Below the pieces are notes generated by a model. That model had not been told where the DNA came from and made no database searches. It was given only the letters and a program-made list of their open reading frames with translations. This document shows positions 16,206-25,088 of a stretch of DNA of 64,000 bases, piece after piece. The stretch comes from JAJXWB01 sp965246795 (GTDB taxonomy: Bacteria > Pseudomonadota > Alphaproteobacteria > Rhizobiales > Beijerinckiaceae). Location: contig CBDFFN010000009.1 in assembly GCA_965246795.1 (NCBI GenBank), positions 29,257-93,256 on the forward strand, given 5' to 3'. How positions within the stretch are numbered: position 1 is the first letter of the stretch; the number at the start of each line of letters is the position of its first letter. Both the position numbers and the translations under genes were made by a program.

Positions 16206-17501
16206 TCACGCCTCCCGTTTGTCCGGTGTTATCCGAAGCGCGGTCAAACGATTGCGCGTCTTGCGTAAAATCTCGAAGCGAAAGCCGTGGAAGGTGAACA
16301 TCTGTCCGGGCTCGGGGATCGCGCGTGCCTCGTGGATGACCAGGCCCGCAAGCGTCGTCGCTTCCTCGTCCGGCAGCGTCCAGTCCATCGCGCGATTGAG
16401 ATCGCGGATCGGCACCGATCCCTCGACGACGACCGATCCATCGGCATTGGCGCGAATGCCATAGACGGCGATGTCGTGCTCGTCGGCGATATCGCCGACG
16501 ATTTCTTCAAGAATATCCTCGAGCGTCACGAGGCCCATGACCTCGCCGTATTCGTCGATGACGAGCGCAAAATGCGTCTTGCGGCGACGGAACGCCTGCA
16601 ATTGCGTGCGCAGTGTCGTCGAGTCTGGAACGAACCAGACTTCCGACGCGATGGCGTCGATGTCGAGCCGGCTGGCGTCGCCACCCGCTGCCTGCAACGC
16701 GCGCAGCAAGTCCTTGGCGTGCAGTACGCCGACGATATTCTCGGGCTTTCCGCGCCACAGGGGCAGCCGCGTGTGCGGCGACGACAGCACCGCGGCGACG
16801 AGATCGCGCGGCGCCAGATTTGCGTCGATGGCCGCCATGCGCGTGCGGTGGACCATGACATCGGACACAGTGAGTTCCTGCAGATCAAGCAGCCCGCCCA
16901 TCATGTCGCGCTCGCTGCGCGCGACGCCGCCCTCGCGATGTAAGAGATCGACGGTGCTTTTCAGTTCCGCGTAACCCGACAGCACCGACCGCGTTTCGCC
17001 GGCACGCAGGCCAAGCAAACGTAGCACCGTTCCCACGATCGCCTCGACCGCGATCAGCAGCGGTCCAAAGACCGCAACGAAGAACGCGACGGGCCGCGCG
17101 ACGATCAAGGACATCTGATCGGGATAGGTGATGGCGATCGTCTTCGGCATCACCTCCGCGAAGATCAGCAGGAGCGCGGTCATGATGCCGGTGGCGTAGA
17201 TCGCGCCGCGCTCGCCAGCGAGCGTGACGAGCAGACTTGTAGCGACGGCCGACGAACCGATGTTCGACAACGTGTTGCCGAGCAGCATCGCGCCGATAAG
17301 CCGGTCGCGTGCGCCGAGCAGCCGCAGCACCGCGGCAGCACGCTTGTCGCCAGCTTTTTCCAGCGCATGCATGCGCGCGCGCGATGCCGCCGTCAGCGCC
17401 GTCTCCGAGCCTGCAAAAAAGGCGGATAGGAGGATCGACGCGCCGATGATGGCTACGGCGAGCCAGGGATTGACCGAAAGGTCGGCGGGGGCGCCGTGCA
17501 T
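16206..17501 (-). CDS. CNNM/DUF21-CBS-CorC membrane protein (hemolysin family)
   Basis: Residues 10-190 form the DUF21/CNNM membrane domain (AFFAGSETALTAASRARMHAL, GNTLSNIGSSAVATSLL), followed by a CBS pair (about 205-330, with the DEYGEVMGLVTLEDILEE segment) and a CorC_HlyC domain to residue 430. The family is linked to Mg2+/Co2+ transport. The gene starts three bases after the aroKB stop on the same strand, so it is the second gene of that operon, an arrangement common in Rhizobiales. It is convergent with the ArsB-like gene. Confidence 0.93.
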   Translation of the reverse strand: MHGAPADLSVNPWLAVAIIGASILLSAFFAGSETALTAASRARMHALEKAGDKRAAAVLRLLGARDRLIGAMLLGNTLSNIGSSAVATSLLVTLAGERGAIYATGIMTALLLIFAEVMPKTIAITYPDQMSLIVARPVAFFVAVFGPLLIAVEAIVGTVLRLLGLRAGETRSVLSGYAELKSTVDLLHREGGVARSERDMMGGLLDLQELTVSDVMVHRTRMAAIDANLAPRDLVAAVLSSPHTRLPLWRGKPENIVGVLHAKDLLRALQAAGGDASRLDIDAIASEVWFVPDSTTLRTQLQAFRRRKTHFALVIDEYGEVMGLVTLEDILEEIVGDIADEHDIAVYGIRANADGSVVVEGSVPIRDLNRAMDWTLPDEEATTLAGLVIHEARAIPEPGQMFTFHGFRFEILRKTRNRLTALRITPDKREA

Positions 17502-17504
17502 GGG

Positions 17505-19181
17505 TTACGCGGCTTTCGCCGCCTCCCGCAGGAACGCCAGAACATCGCCCTCGGCGATGTCGTGCGCGATGAAACTTTCACCGATTCCGCGCGCAAGAAT
17601 AAAGGTCAGAGCGCCGCGCCGCACCTTCTTGTCCTGTCGCATCGCGTCGAGGATTTTTTGCGGATCGACATCGAAGCCAGGAATGTCGGAGATTTCCGTC
17701 GGCAGTCCGACGGTACGCAGATGCCCGACGATGCGCTCGGCGTCTTGTCCATGACAGAGGCCGAGACGCACAGAGAAGCGGAACGCGCAGGCAAGGCCGA
17801 TGGCGACCGCTTCGCCGTGCACGAGCCTTGCGCCGTCATAGTTCACAAGTCGCTCGAACGCATGCGCGAATGTGTGTCCGAGATTAAGCAACGCACGCTC
17901 GCCCTGTTCGGTCTCATCGCGCACGACGACGCCGGCTTTCATTGCGCAGCAATGCGCGATGGCCGCATCACGCGCAGGTCCACTGGAGAAGATCTCGCGC
18001 CAGTCGCGTTCGAGCGACGTGAAGAACGGCGCGTCGGAGATGAGGCCGTATTTCACCACTTCCGCATAGCCGGCACGGAACTCGCGTTCGGAGAGCGTCG
18101 CAAGCGCGCCGGTGTCGGCAAGCACCAGCGAGGGCTGATGAAAGGCGCCGACAAGATTCTTGCCGTGCGTCGAGTTGATGCCAGTTTTGCCGCCGACGGA
18201 GGAATCGACCTGCGCGAGCAGACTTGTCGGAATCTGCACCAGGCGCATGCCGCGTCGCAGGCTCGCAGCCGCAAAACCCGCGAGGTCGCCGACGACGCCA
18301 CCGCCCAGCGCGACGACGAGGTCACCGCGCTCGAGTTTCGCCGCGAGCAGCGCATCGCAGACACGTTCGAATTCGCGCCAGCTTTTCGATGTCTCGCCGG
18401 CCGGCACCGTCATGGTCGCATGCCGGATGTTTGCGGCGTCGAAGGCCGTTTGCAGCGCTGAGAGGTGCGTGTGCGCGAGGTTATCGTCGGTGACGATGCC
18501 ACAGGCCGCGCCAGGCGCGAGCGCGGCGATGCGGCGGGCCGCATCCCGGATCAGGCCCGATCCGACGACGATGTCGTAGGCGCGCTCCCCAAGCGGCACA
18601 TGGACGATCCGCGGTGCGCTCGCCTGAAACAGATGCCCCTCCAGCACGCCGACGATCGCCTCCACCACGCCCTCATGAGGCGCATCGCCCGATTCGACCA
18701 CGAGATCGGCCTGCGCATAAAGCGGGTCACGCTGTTCGATCAAGCCGCGCAGCGTGCCCTCGGGGTCGGGCGTCTGCAAAAGCGGCCGATGCGCTTTGCG
18801 CCGGACTCGTCGCATCAGCACGTCGAAGGGCGCGCGCAGCCAGACGGACACGCCCTTCTCGCGGATCGCGGCGCGCGTGCCCTCGTTGACATAGGCTCCG
18901 CCACCGGTCGCCAGCACGCGCGGACCATCCGACAGCAGCCGCGACATGACGCGGCGCTCACCGTCGCGGAAATAACTCTCGCCGTATTTCGTGAAAATCT
19001 CGCCGACTGTCAGCTTGTGCGCTGTTTCGATCTCCGCGTCGGCGTCGATGAAGGGAAGGCCGAGTCGCGCCGCCAGCCGCTTGCCCGCGGATGTCTTGCC
19101 GCAGCCCATCATGCCGACAAGCACGATAGAACGGGGTCCGAGGGCGCCGACGATCTCCCGCTCGCGGCTGGTGACTTGCAT
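17505..19181 (-). CDS. aroKB: Fused shikimate kinase / 3-dehydroquinate synthase
   Basis: One frame encodes two shikimate-pathway enzymes. Residues 1-190 are AroK, with the P-loop GMMGCGKTSAGKRL, the DADAEIE acidic motif and the ATGGGAYVN loop. From about residue 195 the protein is AroB, with NAD and metal motifs GGGVVGDLAGF, QVDSSVGGKTGIN and GHTFAHAFE. There is no stop or frameshift between them. The ATG at 19181 (MQVTSRE) is preferred; an ATG at 19199 would add six residues. In most bacteria these are separate aroK and aroB genes. Confidence 0.95.
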   Translation of the reverse strand: MQVTSREREIVGALGPRSIVLVGMMGCGKTSAGKRLAARLGLPFIDADAEIETAHKLTVGEIFTKYGESYFRDGERRVMSRLLSDGPRVLATGGGAYVNEGTRAAIREKGVSVWLRAPFDVLMRRVRRKAHRPLLQTPDPEGTLRGLIEQRDPLYAQADLVVESGDAPHEGVVEAIVGVLEGHLFQASAPRIVHVPLGERAYDIVVGSGLIRDAARRIAALAPGAACGIVTDDNLAHTHLSALQTAFDAANIRHATMTVPAGETSKSWREFERVCDALLAAKLERGDLVVALGGGVVGDLAGFAAASLRRGMRLVQIPTSLLAQVDSSVGGKTGINSTHGKNLVGAFHQPSLVLADTGALATLSEREFRAGYAEVVKYGLISDAPFFTSLERDWREIFSSGPARDAAIAHCCAMKAGVVVRDETEQGERALLNLGHTFAHAFERLVNYDGARLVHGEAVAIGLACAFRFSVRLGLCHGQDAERIVGHLRTVGLPTEISDIPGFDVDPQKILDAMRQDKKVRRGALTFILARGIGESFIAHDIAEGDVLAFLREAAKAA

Positions 19182-19315
19182 GACCGTGGCGTAGCACAAG
19201 CGACACAGTTCTTTAAGCGGAGACGATCAACGGTTGCCACGCGCTTTGGCGCACGGCATTTGATGGTGCGGCGCAATGCGCTGCGGGACGCTTTCGCCTT
19301 GGGGATGGGGACCTT

Positions 19316-19459
19316 TTGCCTGCGATCCTGCGCTTTCTGCTGTTCGTCGCTGTCCTTGCCGGACTCGTTTGGGGCGGCATGCTGGCGCTGGTGACGTTCG
19401 TCGAGCCGACACCACGCGAGATGACGCAGACGATCGCGCCGTCGCGGCTCAACAAGTGA
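19316..19459 (+). CDS. Small membrane protein upstream of xerD
   Basis: A 47-residue frame from a TTG at 19316, preceded by GGGGA, reads PAILRFLLFVAVLAGLVWGG, then ALVTFVEPTPREMTQTI and ends RLNK. It has one transmembrane helix and a cytoplasmic-looking or periplasmic tail. Its TGA overlaps the GTG of xerD (GTGA), so the two are translationally coupled. A small protein with one helix and the FVEPxxREMT tail is a recurrent feature upstream of xerD in Rhizobiales, as I recall; the function is unknown. Confidence 0.7.
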   Translation: MPAILRFLLFVAVLAGLVWGGMLALVTFVEPTPREMTQTIAPSRLNK

Positions 19460-20400
19460 CGGCGAACGCCGCGATCGACTCTTGGGTGAAGGCGTTTCTC
19501 ACGACTCTGTCTGCGGAACGCGGGGCTTCGAACAACACGCTCGACGCCTACCGGCGCGATCTTTCCGATTATGTCGACTTCGCCACGCGCGCCCGCACGG
19601 ACGTCACGCGGATTGGCACCGAAGCGATCCGCCTCTACCTCGCCGACCTCGTCGACCGCGGGCTCGCTGCGACGAGCACGGCGCGAAAGCTGTCGGCGGT
19701 GCGACAGTTGCACAAATTTCTCGTTGTCGAAGGCATCCGCACCGACGATCCCGCGGCCATTTTGTCGAGCCCGAAGGGCGGACGGACGTTGCCAAAAGTG
19801 CTGACGACGGCCGACGTCGACCGCCTGCTCGACGAGGCGGGCGTGCAGGCGCTGGCACCGCACGAACGCGCCGGCCCACGACGGCGGGCACTCCGCCTGC
19901 GCGCGCTTCTCGAAACGCTTTACGCAACCGGCCTCCGCGTCTCCGAGCTCGTAAGCCTGCCGGCCTCGGCGTCGCGCCTGAAAGAACCGATGCTGACCGT
20001 CCGCGGCAAAGGCGACCGGGAGCGTGTGGTCCTGCTCAACACCCGCGCGCGCGCAGCCATCACAGACTGGCGGCAATGTCTTGCGCAGGATGCGCCGAAA
20101 ATGACGGGGTCGCGCTGGCTCTTTCCGTCGGAGGCCGCCAGCGGCCACATCACGCGCCAGCATTTCGCCCGCGACCTGAAGCGTCTCGCGGACGAGGCTG
20201 GTCTTGCCGGCCGGGACTTGTCGCCGCACGTGTTGCGGCATGCCTTTGCCAGCCACCTCCTGCAGAACGGCGCCGATCTGCGCGTCGTGCAGGAATTGCT
20301 CGGCCACGCCGACATTTCCACGACGCAGATCTACACGCATGTGCTCGACGAGCGGATGCGGGCGATGGTTCGCGATCTGCACCCGCTAGGGGATGGATAG
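19456..20400 (+). CDS. xerD: Tyrosine recombinase XerD
   Basis: A 314-residue tyrosine recombinase with an N-terminal SAM-like DNA-binding domain (SAERGASNNTLDAYRRDL) and a catalytic domain containing the conserved Arg in ATGLRVSELVSL, HxxR as HVLRHAFASHLL, and the final H and Tyr in LGHADISTTQIYTHV. XerD resolves chromosome dimers at dif with XerC. The GTG at 19456 overlaps the stop of the small membrane gene. Upstream in-frame sequence to 19276 is the shadow of that small gene. Confidence 0.95.
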   Translation: MTANAAIDSWVKAFLTTLSAERGASNNTLDAYRRDLSDYVDFATRARTDVTRIGTEAIRLYLADLVDRGLAATSTARKLSAVRQLHKFLVVEGIRTDDPAAILSSPKGGRTLPKVLTTADVDRLLDEAGVQALAPHERAGPRRRALRLRALLETLYATGLRVSELVSLPASASRLKEPMLTVRGKGDRERVVLLNTRARAAITDWRQCLAQDAPKMTGSRWLFPSEAASGHITRQHFARDLKRLADEAGLAGRDLSPHVLRHAFASHLLQNGADLRVVQELLGHADISTTQIYTHVLDERMRAMVRDLHPLGDG

Positions 20401-20491
20401 CGGCGCACGCCGCCCGATTTGGCTTGCAGCACGCAAGGGGCTAGTCCCTTCGTCTATTCCCCCGCTGTCCGCCGAGTATCGACCGCCCTTG

Positions 20492-21445
20492 ATGCGCGCC
20501 TACCTCGATTTCGAGAAATCCGTTGCCGAGCTCGAGGCCAAGGTCGAGGAGCTGAGAACGCTCGGCGAAAACGGTGGCGGCGTACCGATCGGCGAGGAGC
20601 TCATCAAGCTCGAGGCCAAGGCCGCAAAGGCGCTGGCCGACATCTACAAGAAGCTGACGCCGTGGGAAAAAACGCTCGTCGCGCGTCACCCCTTGCGGCC
20701 GAAGCTGCTCGATTATGTGAAGGGGTTGATCACCGATTTCACGCCGCTCGCCGGCGACCGGACTTTTGCCGAAGATGCGGCGATCGTCGGCGGTCTCGGG
20801 CGATTCCGCGGCGAACCGGTCTGCGTCATCGGGCAGGAGAAGGGCTCCGACACGCAGACCCGCATCCGGCATAATTTCGGGATGGCCAAGCCCGAGGGCT
20901 ACCGCAAGGCCGTGCGCCTTATCGAACTCGCGGACCGGTTCGGCATCCCCGTCATCGCGCTGGTCGACACGGCCGGCGCCTTTCCCGGCATCGAGGCGGA
21001 AGAGCGCGGGCAGGCCGAGGCCATCGCCCGCTCGACCGACGCGACGCTGGCGCTCGGCGCGCCCAATGTCGCCGTCATCCTCGGCGAGGGTGGCTCGGGC
21101 GGTGCGGTCGCCATCGCCTCCTGCAACAAGGTGCTGATGCTCGAACATGCGATCTACACGGTCGCCTCGCCGGAGGCCTCGGCGTCGATCCTGTGGCGCG
21201 ATTCGAGCCGTGCGCAGGACGCTGCGACCTCGATGAAGATCACTGCCCCGGATTTGCTCAAATTCGGGATCATCGATGCCATCGTTCCGGAACCGACGGG
21301 CGGTGCCCATCGCGATCCGGGGGCGGCGATCGCAAGCGCGGGCCTAGCGATCGAAGCGGCGCTGCAGGAGCTGGCGGACCTTTCGCCCGACAATATACGG
21401 GCCCGGCGGGCCGAGAAATTTCTGGCGATTGGACGTCGCATATAG
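20492..21445 (+). CDS. accA: Acetyl-CoA carboxylase carboxyltransferase subunit alpha
   Basis: AccA joins with AccD to transfer the carboxyl group from biotin to acetyl-CoA, the first step of fatty-acid synthesis. The 317-residue protein begins MRAYLDFEKSVAELEAKV and has the carboxyltransferase motifs ALVDTAGAFPGIEAEERGQ and GEGGSGGAVAIASCNKV. The start at 20492 is standard; the frame extends upstream without matching the family. A hairpin lies just after the stop. Confidence 0.97.
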   Translation: MRAYLDFEKSVAELEAKVEELRTLGENGGGVPIGEELIKLEAKAAKALADIYKKLTPWEKTLVARHPLRPKLLDYVKGLITDFTPLAGDRTFAEDAAIVGGLGRFRGEPVCVIGQEKGSDTQTRIRHNFGMAKPEGYRKAVRLIELADRFGIPVIALVDTAGAFPGIEAEERGQAEAIARSTDATLALGAPNVAVILGEGGSGGAVAIASCNKVLMLEHAIYTVASPEASASILWRDSSRAQDAATSMKITAPDLLKFGIIDAIVPEPTGGAHRDPGAAIASAGLAIEAALQELADLSPDNIRARRAEKFLAIGRRI

Positions 21446-21465
21446 CTGTGGCCGTCGGACCACAG
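21446..21465 (+). terminator. Hairpin just after accA
   Basis: CTGTGG (21446-21451) pairs with CCACAG (21460-21465) over an eight-base loop, beginning at the base after the accA stop. There is no U-tract, so an intrinsic terminator is not certain; it may simply protect the mRNA 3' end. A weaker hairpin (TTTCCGGT / ACCGGGAAA) follows about 50 bases downstream. Confidence 0.35.
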
Positions 21466-21579
21466 CAATTAACAGGGTGTTGACCATGTCTGGTCGCAAC
21501 CACCGTTTCCGGTAAGAACCGGGAAAGGAACGGGGCCATAGTTCTGCCGGGCCGCATGGCCGGTATCGAAGGGATTGGA

Positions 21580-22920
21580 ATGCCTCAGGTCGCAAGCGTA
21601 TCGACGAAAGGCCGGCTCGCGAGCCGATTTGCCTCCGTCGCCCTCATCGGGACCGCGCTCGCCGGCTGTCAGGATTCCGGCTCACTCTCCAGCGGTCGCG
21701 CGTGGCGGCCGATTTCGTCAGAAATGCAGGCCCTCTTTACTGCCAAGGGCACGGACGCGCACCAGCCTGTTCTGATCCGCACCTTCAAAAAGGAAGCGGA
21801 ACTCGAAATCTGGAAGATGCGCCCGGTCGACGGGAAATACGTCCATGTGAAGACGTTCCCGATGTGCCGCTGGTCGGGCCAGCTCGGCCCGAAGGTCCGC
21901 GAAGGCGACCGGCAGGTGCCGGAAGGCTTCTACACGATCACGCCCGGCCAGATGAACCCGAATTCGTCTTATTATCTCTCCTTCAACGTCGGCTATCCCA
22001 ACGCCTACGACCGCGCCTACGGACGTGGCGGCGGTTCGATCATGGTGCACGGCGCATGTTCGTCGGCCGGCTGCTTCTCCATGACGGATGCGCAGATCGC
22101 CGACATCTATTCGATTGCGCGCGAATCGTTCGGCGGCGGCCAGAAGGCGATCCAGATGGAGAGCCTTCCCTTCCGCATGACGGCGGACAATCTCGCGAAA
22201 CATCGCCTCGACCCGAACATCGCCTTCTGGAAGAATCTCAAGGAAGGCAACGACCATTTCGAGGTCACGAAGACCGAACCGACGGTCGGCGTCTGCAACC
22301 GCAAATACGTGTTCAACACCGGCGCCTCCAACCTCGACGCGACGGGGCCCTGTCCGGCCGTGAAGACGGACGAATTGGTCGCCGAGAAGCAGCGCGAGGA
22401 CGACGAGAAGGTCGCAGCCCTCGTCGCCAAGGGCGTGCAGCCGATCCGCGTCGTCTATGCCGACGGCGGGCAGCATCCGGACTTCGCGCATGTGTCCAGC
22501 GACGTCAGCCGCCCCGATGCGTTGGCCGCTGCGCCGACCGAGATCGCGCTGCAGGACAAGAGCAAGTCGGCGCTGACAAAGCTCGCCGCAAGTAAGACCG
22601 CCAAAGCGAAAGTCGACGTGGCGAAAATCGAATCCATCAAGCCGGAGACGGTGGCAGCAAAGTCCGAGCCGGAGTCGAAGGGATCGGCGGCGTCGACGAC
22701 GATCGGCAACTGGATGGGCTTCCGCCGCGAGGAGGGGAAGCCGGCCGTCGACGAGACTGCGACCGTGCCGGAGCCGAAGAGCGCGTCTGCCCCCATGCCG
22801 CCGAAGCGTGGCGCGACTGTATCGACGAAGCCGCATGCCGCGCTCGAAAAGGCGCCGTTCTACGGCACGAAGGATTCCGACGCGAAGAATTTCGTCGCAC
22901 TGGAGCCGGTGCGGCGCTGA
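21580..22920 (+). CDS. L,D-transpeptidase (YkuD/YafK type), lipoprotein-like
   Basis: The N-terminus has a signal with a lipobox LAGC. A YkuD-type catalytic motif is seen as MVHGACSSAGCFSM, with the nucleophilic cysteine in the SAGC segment. This catalyses L,D-crosslinking or anchoring in peptidoglycan, and the YafK branch fits the sequence order. The protein of about 446 residues is long for the family because of a lysine/alanine-rich C-terminal tail of about 150 residues (AKVDVAKIESIKPE and similar). The ATG at 21580 is chosen for its AAGGG upstream and its lipoprotein signal. Confidence 0.87.
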   Translation: MPQVASVSTKGRLASRFASVALIGTALAGCQDSGSLSSGRAWRPISSEMQALFTAKGTDAHQPVLIRTFKKEAELEIWKMRPVDGKYVHVKTFPMCRWSGQLGPKVREGDRQVPEGFYTITPGQMNPNSSYYLSFNVGYPNAYDRAYGRGGGSIMVHGACSSAGCFSMTDAQIADIYSIARESFGGGQKAIQMESLPFRMTADNLAKHRLDPNIAFWKNLKEGNDHFEVTKTEPTVGVCNRKYVFNTGASNLDATGPCPAVKTDELVAEKQREDDEKVAALVAKGVQPIRVVYADGGQHPDFAHVSSDVSRPDALAAAPTEIALQDKSKSALTKLAASKTAKAKVDVAKIESIKPETVAAKSEPESKGSAASTTIGNWMGFRREEGKPAVDETATVPEPKSASAPMPPKRGATVSTKPHAALEKAPFYGTKDSDAKNFVALEPVRR

Positions 22921-22978
22921 CAGATGTTCCGCATAAGTTGAAAGACTTTTGCGACAGGACATGCGCAACTAGGAGCAC

Positions 22979-23959
22979 TTACTCCGCCCGGTAGGGCCGC
23001 GCGAGCAAAGCCTCGATGGCGCCGGCGACATCGAGCTGTCCCGCGAGCACCGCTTCCACCGCATCGACGATCGGCATCGGGATGCCGTTCTTCCGCGCCA
23101 TGTCGGCCAAGACCGGCGCGGTCCAGGCGCCTTCCGCCAGTTTTTCGCGCATTGCGGATGTGGAGTCCGCGCCCTGCCCGATCGCGAACCCGAGTGCGAA
23201 ATTACGCGATTGCGTGGACCCGCAGGTCAGCAACAGATCGCCGAGACCCGAAAGCCCGGTCAGAGTTTCAGGACGCGCGTCGAACGCGGTTCCGAACCGC
23301 GAAAGCTCCGCGAAACCCCGCGCGGTGAGTGCCGCCTTCGCGCTCGCGCCGAGCCCACGTCCCTCTGCGATGCCGCAAGCGATGGCGAGCACGTTCTTCG
23401 CCGCACCACCGATCTCGACACCGCGTACGTCTGTTGAGGCATAGGGGCGGAACGTCTTTGCGCCGATCTCATCGCAAAGGCTTCGCGCAATGGACTCATC
23501 GGCGCAGGCGAGCGTCACGGCAGTCGGCAACCCACGTGCAACGTCGACCGCAAAACTCGGGCCGGACAGAACAGCGACCGTGCGGCCGGGGCATTCCTCG
23601 ACAGCAATTTCGGCAGGAAAACGCGCGCTGCCGCGCTCGATGCCTTTCGCACACAGCACGAGCACCGCATTCGGCGCGAGCGCATTTCGCGCCGCGCGAA
23701 GCACGTCACGCAAAGACTGCGTGGGGGTGACGACCAGCACGGTCCTGGCATCGGCGCAGACGGCAATGTCGCCGTTAGCCCGAACGCCATCGGCGAGCCG
23801 CACGCCCGGCAGATAGCGCGCGTTCTCGCGCGAAGCCTGAATCGCAGCGGCCTGCGCGCCGTCACGCGCCCATAGTGTGACCGGCGGACCCTTCGCCGCA
23901 AGCATGGTCGCGAGCGCCGTTCCCCAGGCGCCCGCACCTAGGACCGCGAGTTTTGTCAC
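22979..23959 (-). CDS. gpsA: Glycerol-3-phosphate dehydrogenase [NAD(P)+]
   Basis: GpsA reduces dihydroxyacetone phosphate to sn-glycerol-3-phosphate for phospholipid synthesis. The sequence has the Rossmann motif VLGAGAWGTALATMLA, the LCAKGIERG and GPSFAVDVARGLPTAV motifs, and GLSGLGDLLLTCGS. The start is the GTG at 23959, which overlaps the tsaD stop (GTGA), giving 326 residues; the long upstream frame belongs to another reading frame of tsaD. Gene order tsaD-gpsA is typical of alphaproteobacteria. Confidence 0.96.
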   Translation of the reverse strand: MTKLAVLGAGAWGTALATMLAAKGPPVTLWARDGAQAAAIQASRENARYLPGVRLADGVRANGDIAVCADARTVLVVTPTQSLRDVLRAARNALAPNAVLVLCAKGIERGSARFPAEIAVEECPGRTVAVLSGPSFAVDVARGLPTAVTLACADESIARSLCDEIGAKTFRPYASTDVRGVEIGGAAKNVLAIACGIAEGRGLGASAKAALTARGFAELSRFGTAFDARPETLTGLSGLGDLLLTCGSTQSRNFALGFAIGQGADSTSAMREKLAEGAWTAPVLADMARKNGIPMPIVDAVEAVLAGQLDVAGAIEALLARPYRAE

Positions 23960-25017
23960 GCCTTGCCGTGATGCGTCGCGCTCGCCTCTGTATCGAGCGG
24001 CCAGCGCGGCCGCGCCGGCGCGTCGAAGCCATCCTGCAAACCGAGCGAATGGCGCTCGATCCCCGCCCAAGCGATCATCGCACCATTGTCGGTGCAAAGT
24101 TCAGGCGGCGGCGTCACGAGCCGAAGCCCGGACTCGGCGCAGAAGCGGGCCAGCGCACGGCGGATAGCGGCGTTGGCAGCGACACCGCCGCCCGTAACGA
24201 AAGCGGTCGGCATGCCGCCGCCGCGCTCGCGGAACAGGCGCAGCCCGACGCGCGCGCGATCGATCAGCACATCGACGACCGCCGCCTGAAACGATGCGCT
24301 GAGGTCGGCAACATCCGTCTTTGTCAGCGAGCCCAAACGCTCGACTTCCAGCCGCACGGCCGTCTTAAGGCCGGAGAAGGAGAAATCGGCGGTCTGACGT
24401 CCCATCATCGGGCGCGGAAAATCGAACCGTTGCGGATCGCCATCGAGCGCGGCCTGTTCCATTGCCGGCCCTCCGGGATATGGCAGGCCCAGAAGCTTGC
24501 CGATCTTGTCGAAGGCTTCGCCCAGCGCATCGTCGACGGTGGAGCCGAGGCGGCGGTATTCGCCGACGCCGCGCACGTCGAGAAGCTGCGTGTGCCCGCC
24601 CGACATCAGGAGAGCGACGTAGGGAAACTCGATGTTGTCGGTGAGCCGCGCGGTGAGCGCGTGCGCTTCGAGATGATTGATGGCGAGGAACGGCTTGCCC
24701 GCTGCCCAGGCAAGCGCCTTGCCGGTCGTGAGCCCTACGAGCAGGCCGCCGATGAGGCCGGGTCCGGCCGCGGCCGCCACGGCGTCGATGTCGTCCAGTG
24801 TGACGCCCGCAGTCTCAAGCGCGCGGCGCACAAGCCGGTCGATCACCTCGACATGCGCCCGCGCCGCCAGTTCCGGCACGACGCCGCCGAATGCTGCGTG
24901 CTGCGCAATCTGGCTCTTGATCTCGTTTGCGAGAATGTCGCCGCCGCCCACGAGCCGGTCACGCACGACGGCCACCGCCGTCTCATCGCATGTCGTCTCA
25001 ATTCCCAGAACCAGCAT
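23956..25017 (-). CDS. tsaD: tRNA N6-adenosine threonylcarbamoyltransferase
   Basis: TsaD, with TsaB and TsaE, places the threonylcarbamoyl group on A37 of ANN-decoding tRNAs. The protein starts MLVLGIETTCDETAVAVV and holds the metal site histidines in INHLEAHAL and the ATP-binding GPGLIGGLLVG and YPGGPAMEQ segments. The ATG at 25017 gives 353 residues. The start region is divergent from hemC, 71 bases away. Confidence 0.96.
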   Translation of the reverse strand: MLVLGIETTCDETAVAVVRDRLVGGGDILANEIKSQIAQHAAFGGVVPELAARAHVEVIDRLVRRALETAGVTLDDIDAVAAAAGPGLIGGLLVGLTTGKALAWAAGKPFLAINHLEAHALTARLTDNIEFPYVALLMSGGHTQLLDVRGVGEYRRLGSTVDDALGEAFDKIGKLLGLPYPGGPAMEQAALDGDPQRFDFPRPMMGRQTADFSFSGLKTAVRLEVERLGSLTKTDVADLSASFQAAVVDVLIDRARVGLRLFRERGGGMPTAFVTGGGVAANAAIRRALARFCAESGLRLVTPPPELCTDNGAMIAWAGIERHSLGLQDGFDAPARPRWPLDTEASATHHGKA

Positions 25018-25088
25018 CGCGTCCCGCGCCGTTGCACTTGTGCGAGTCAACCTATAGGCGACGCTTCTATGCAGCAAACGAAGCCCGC

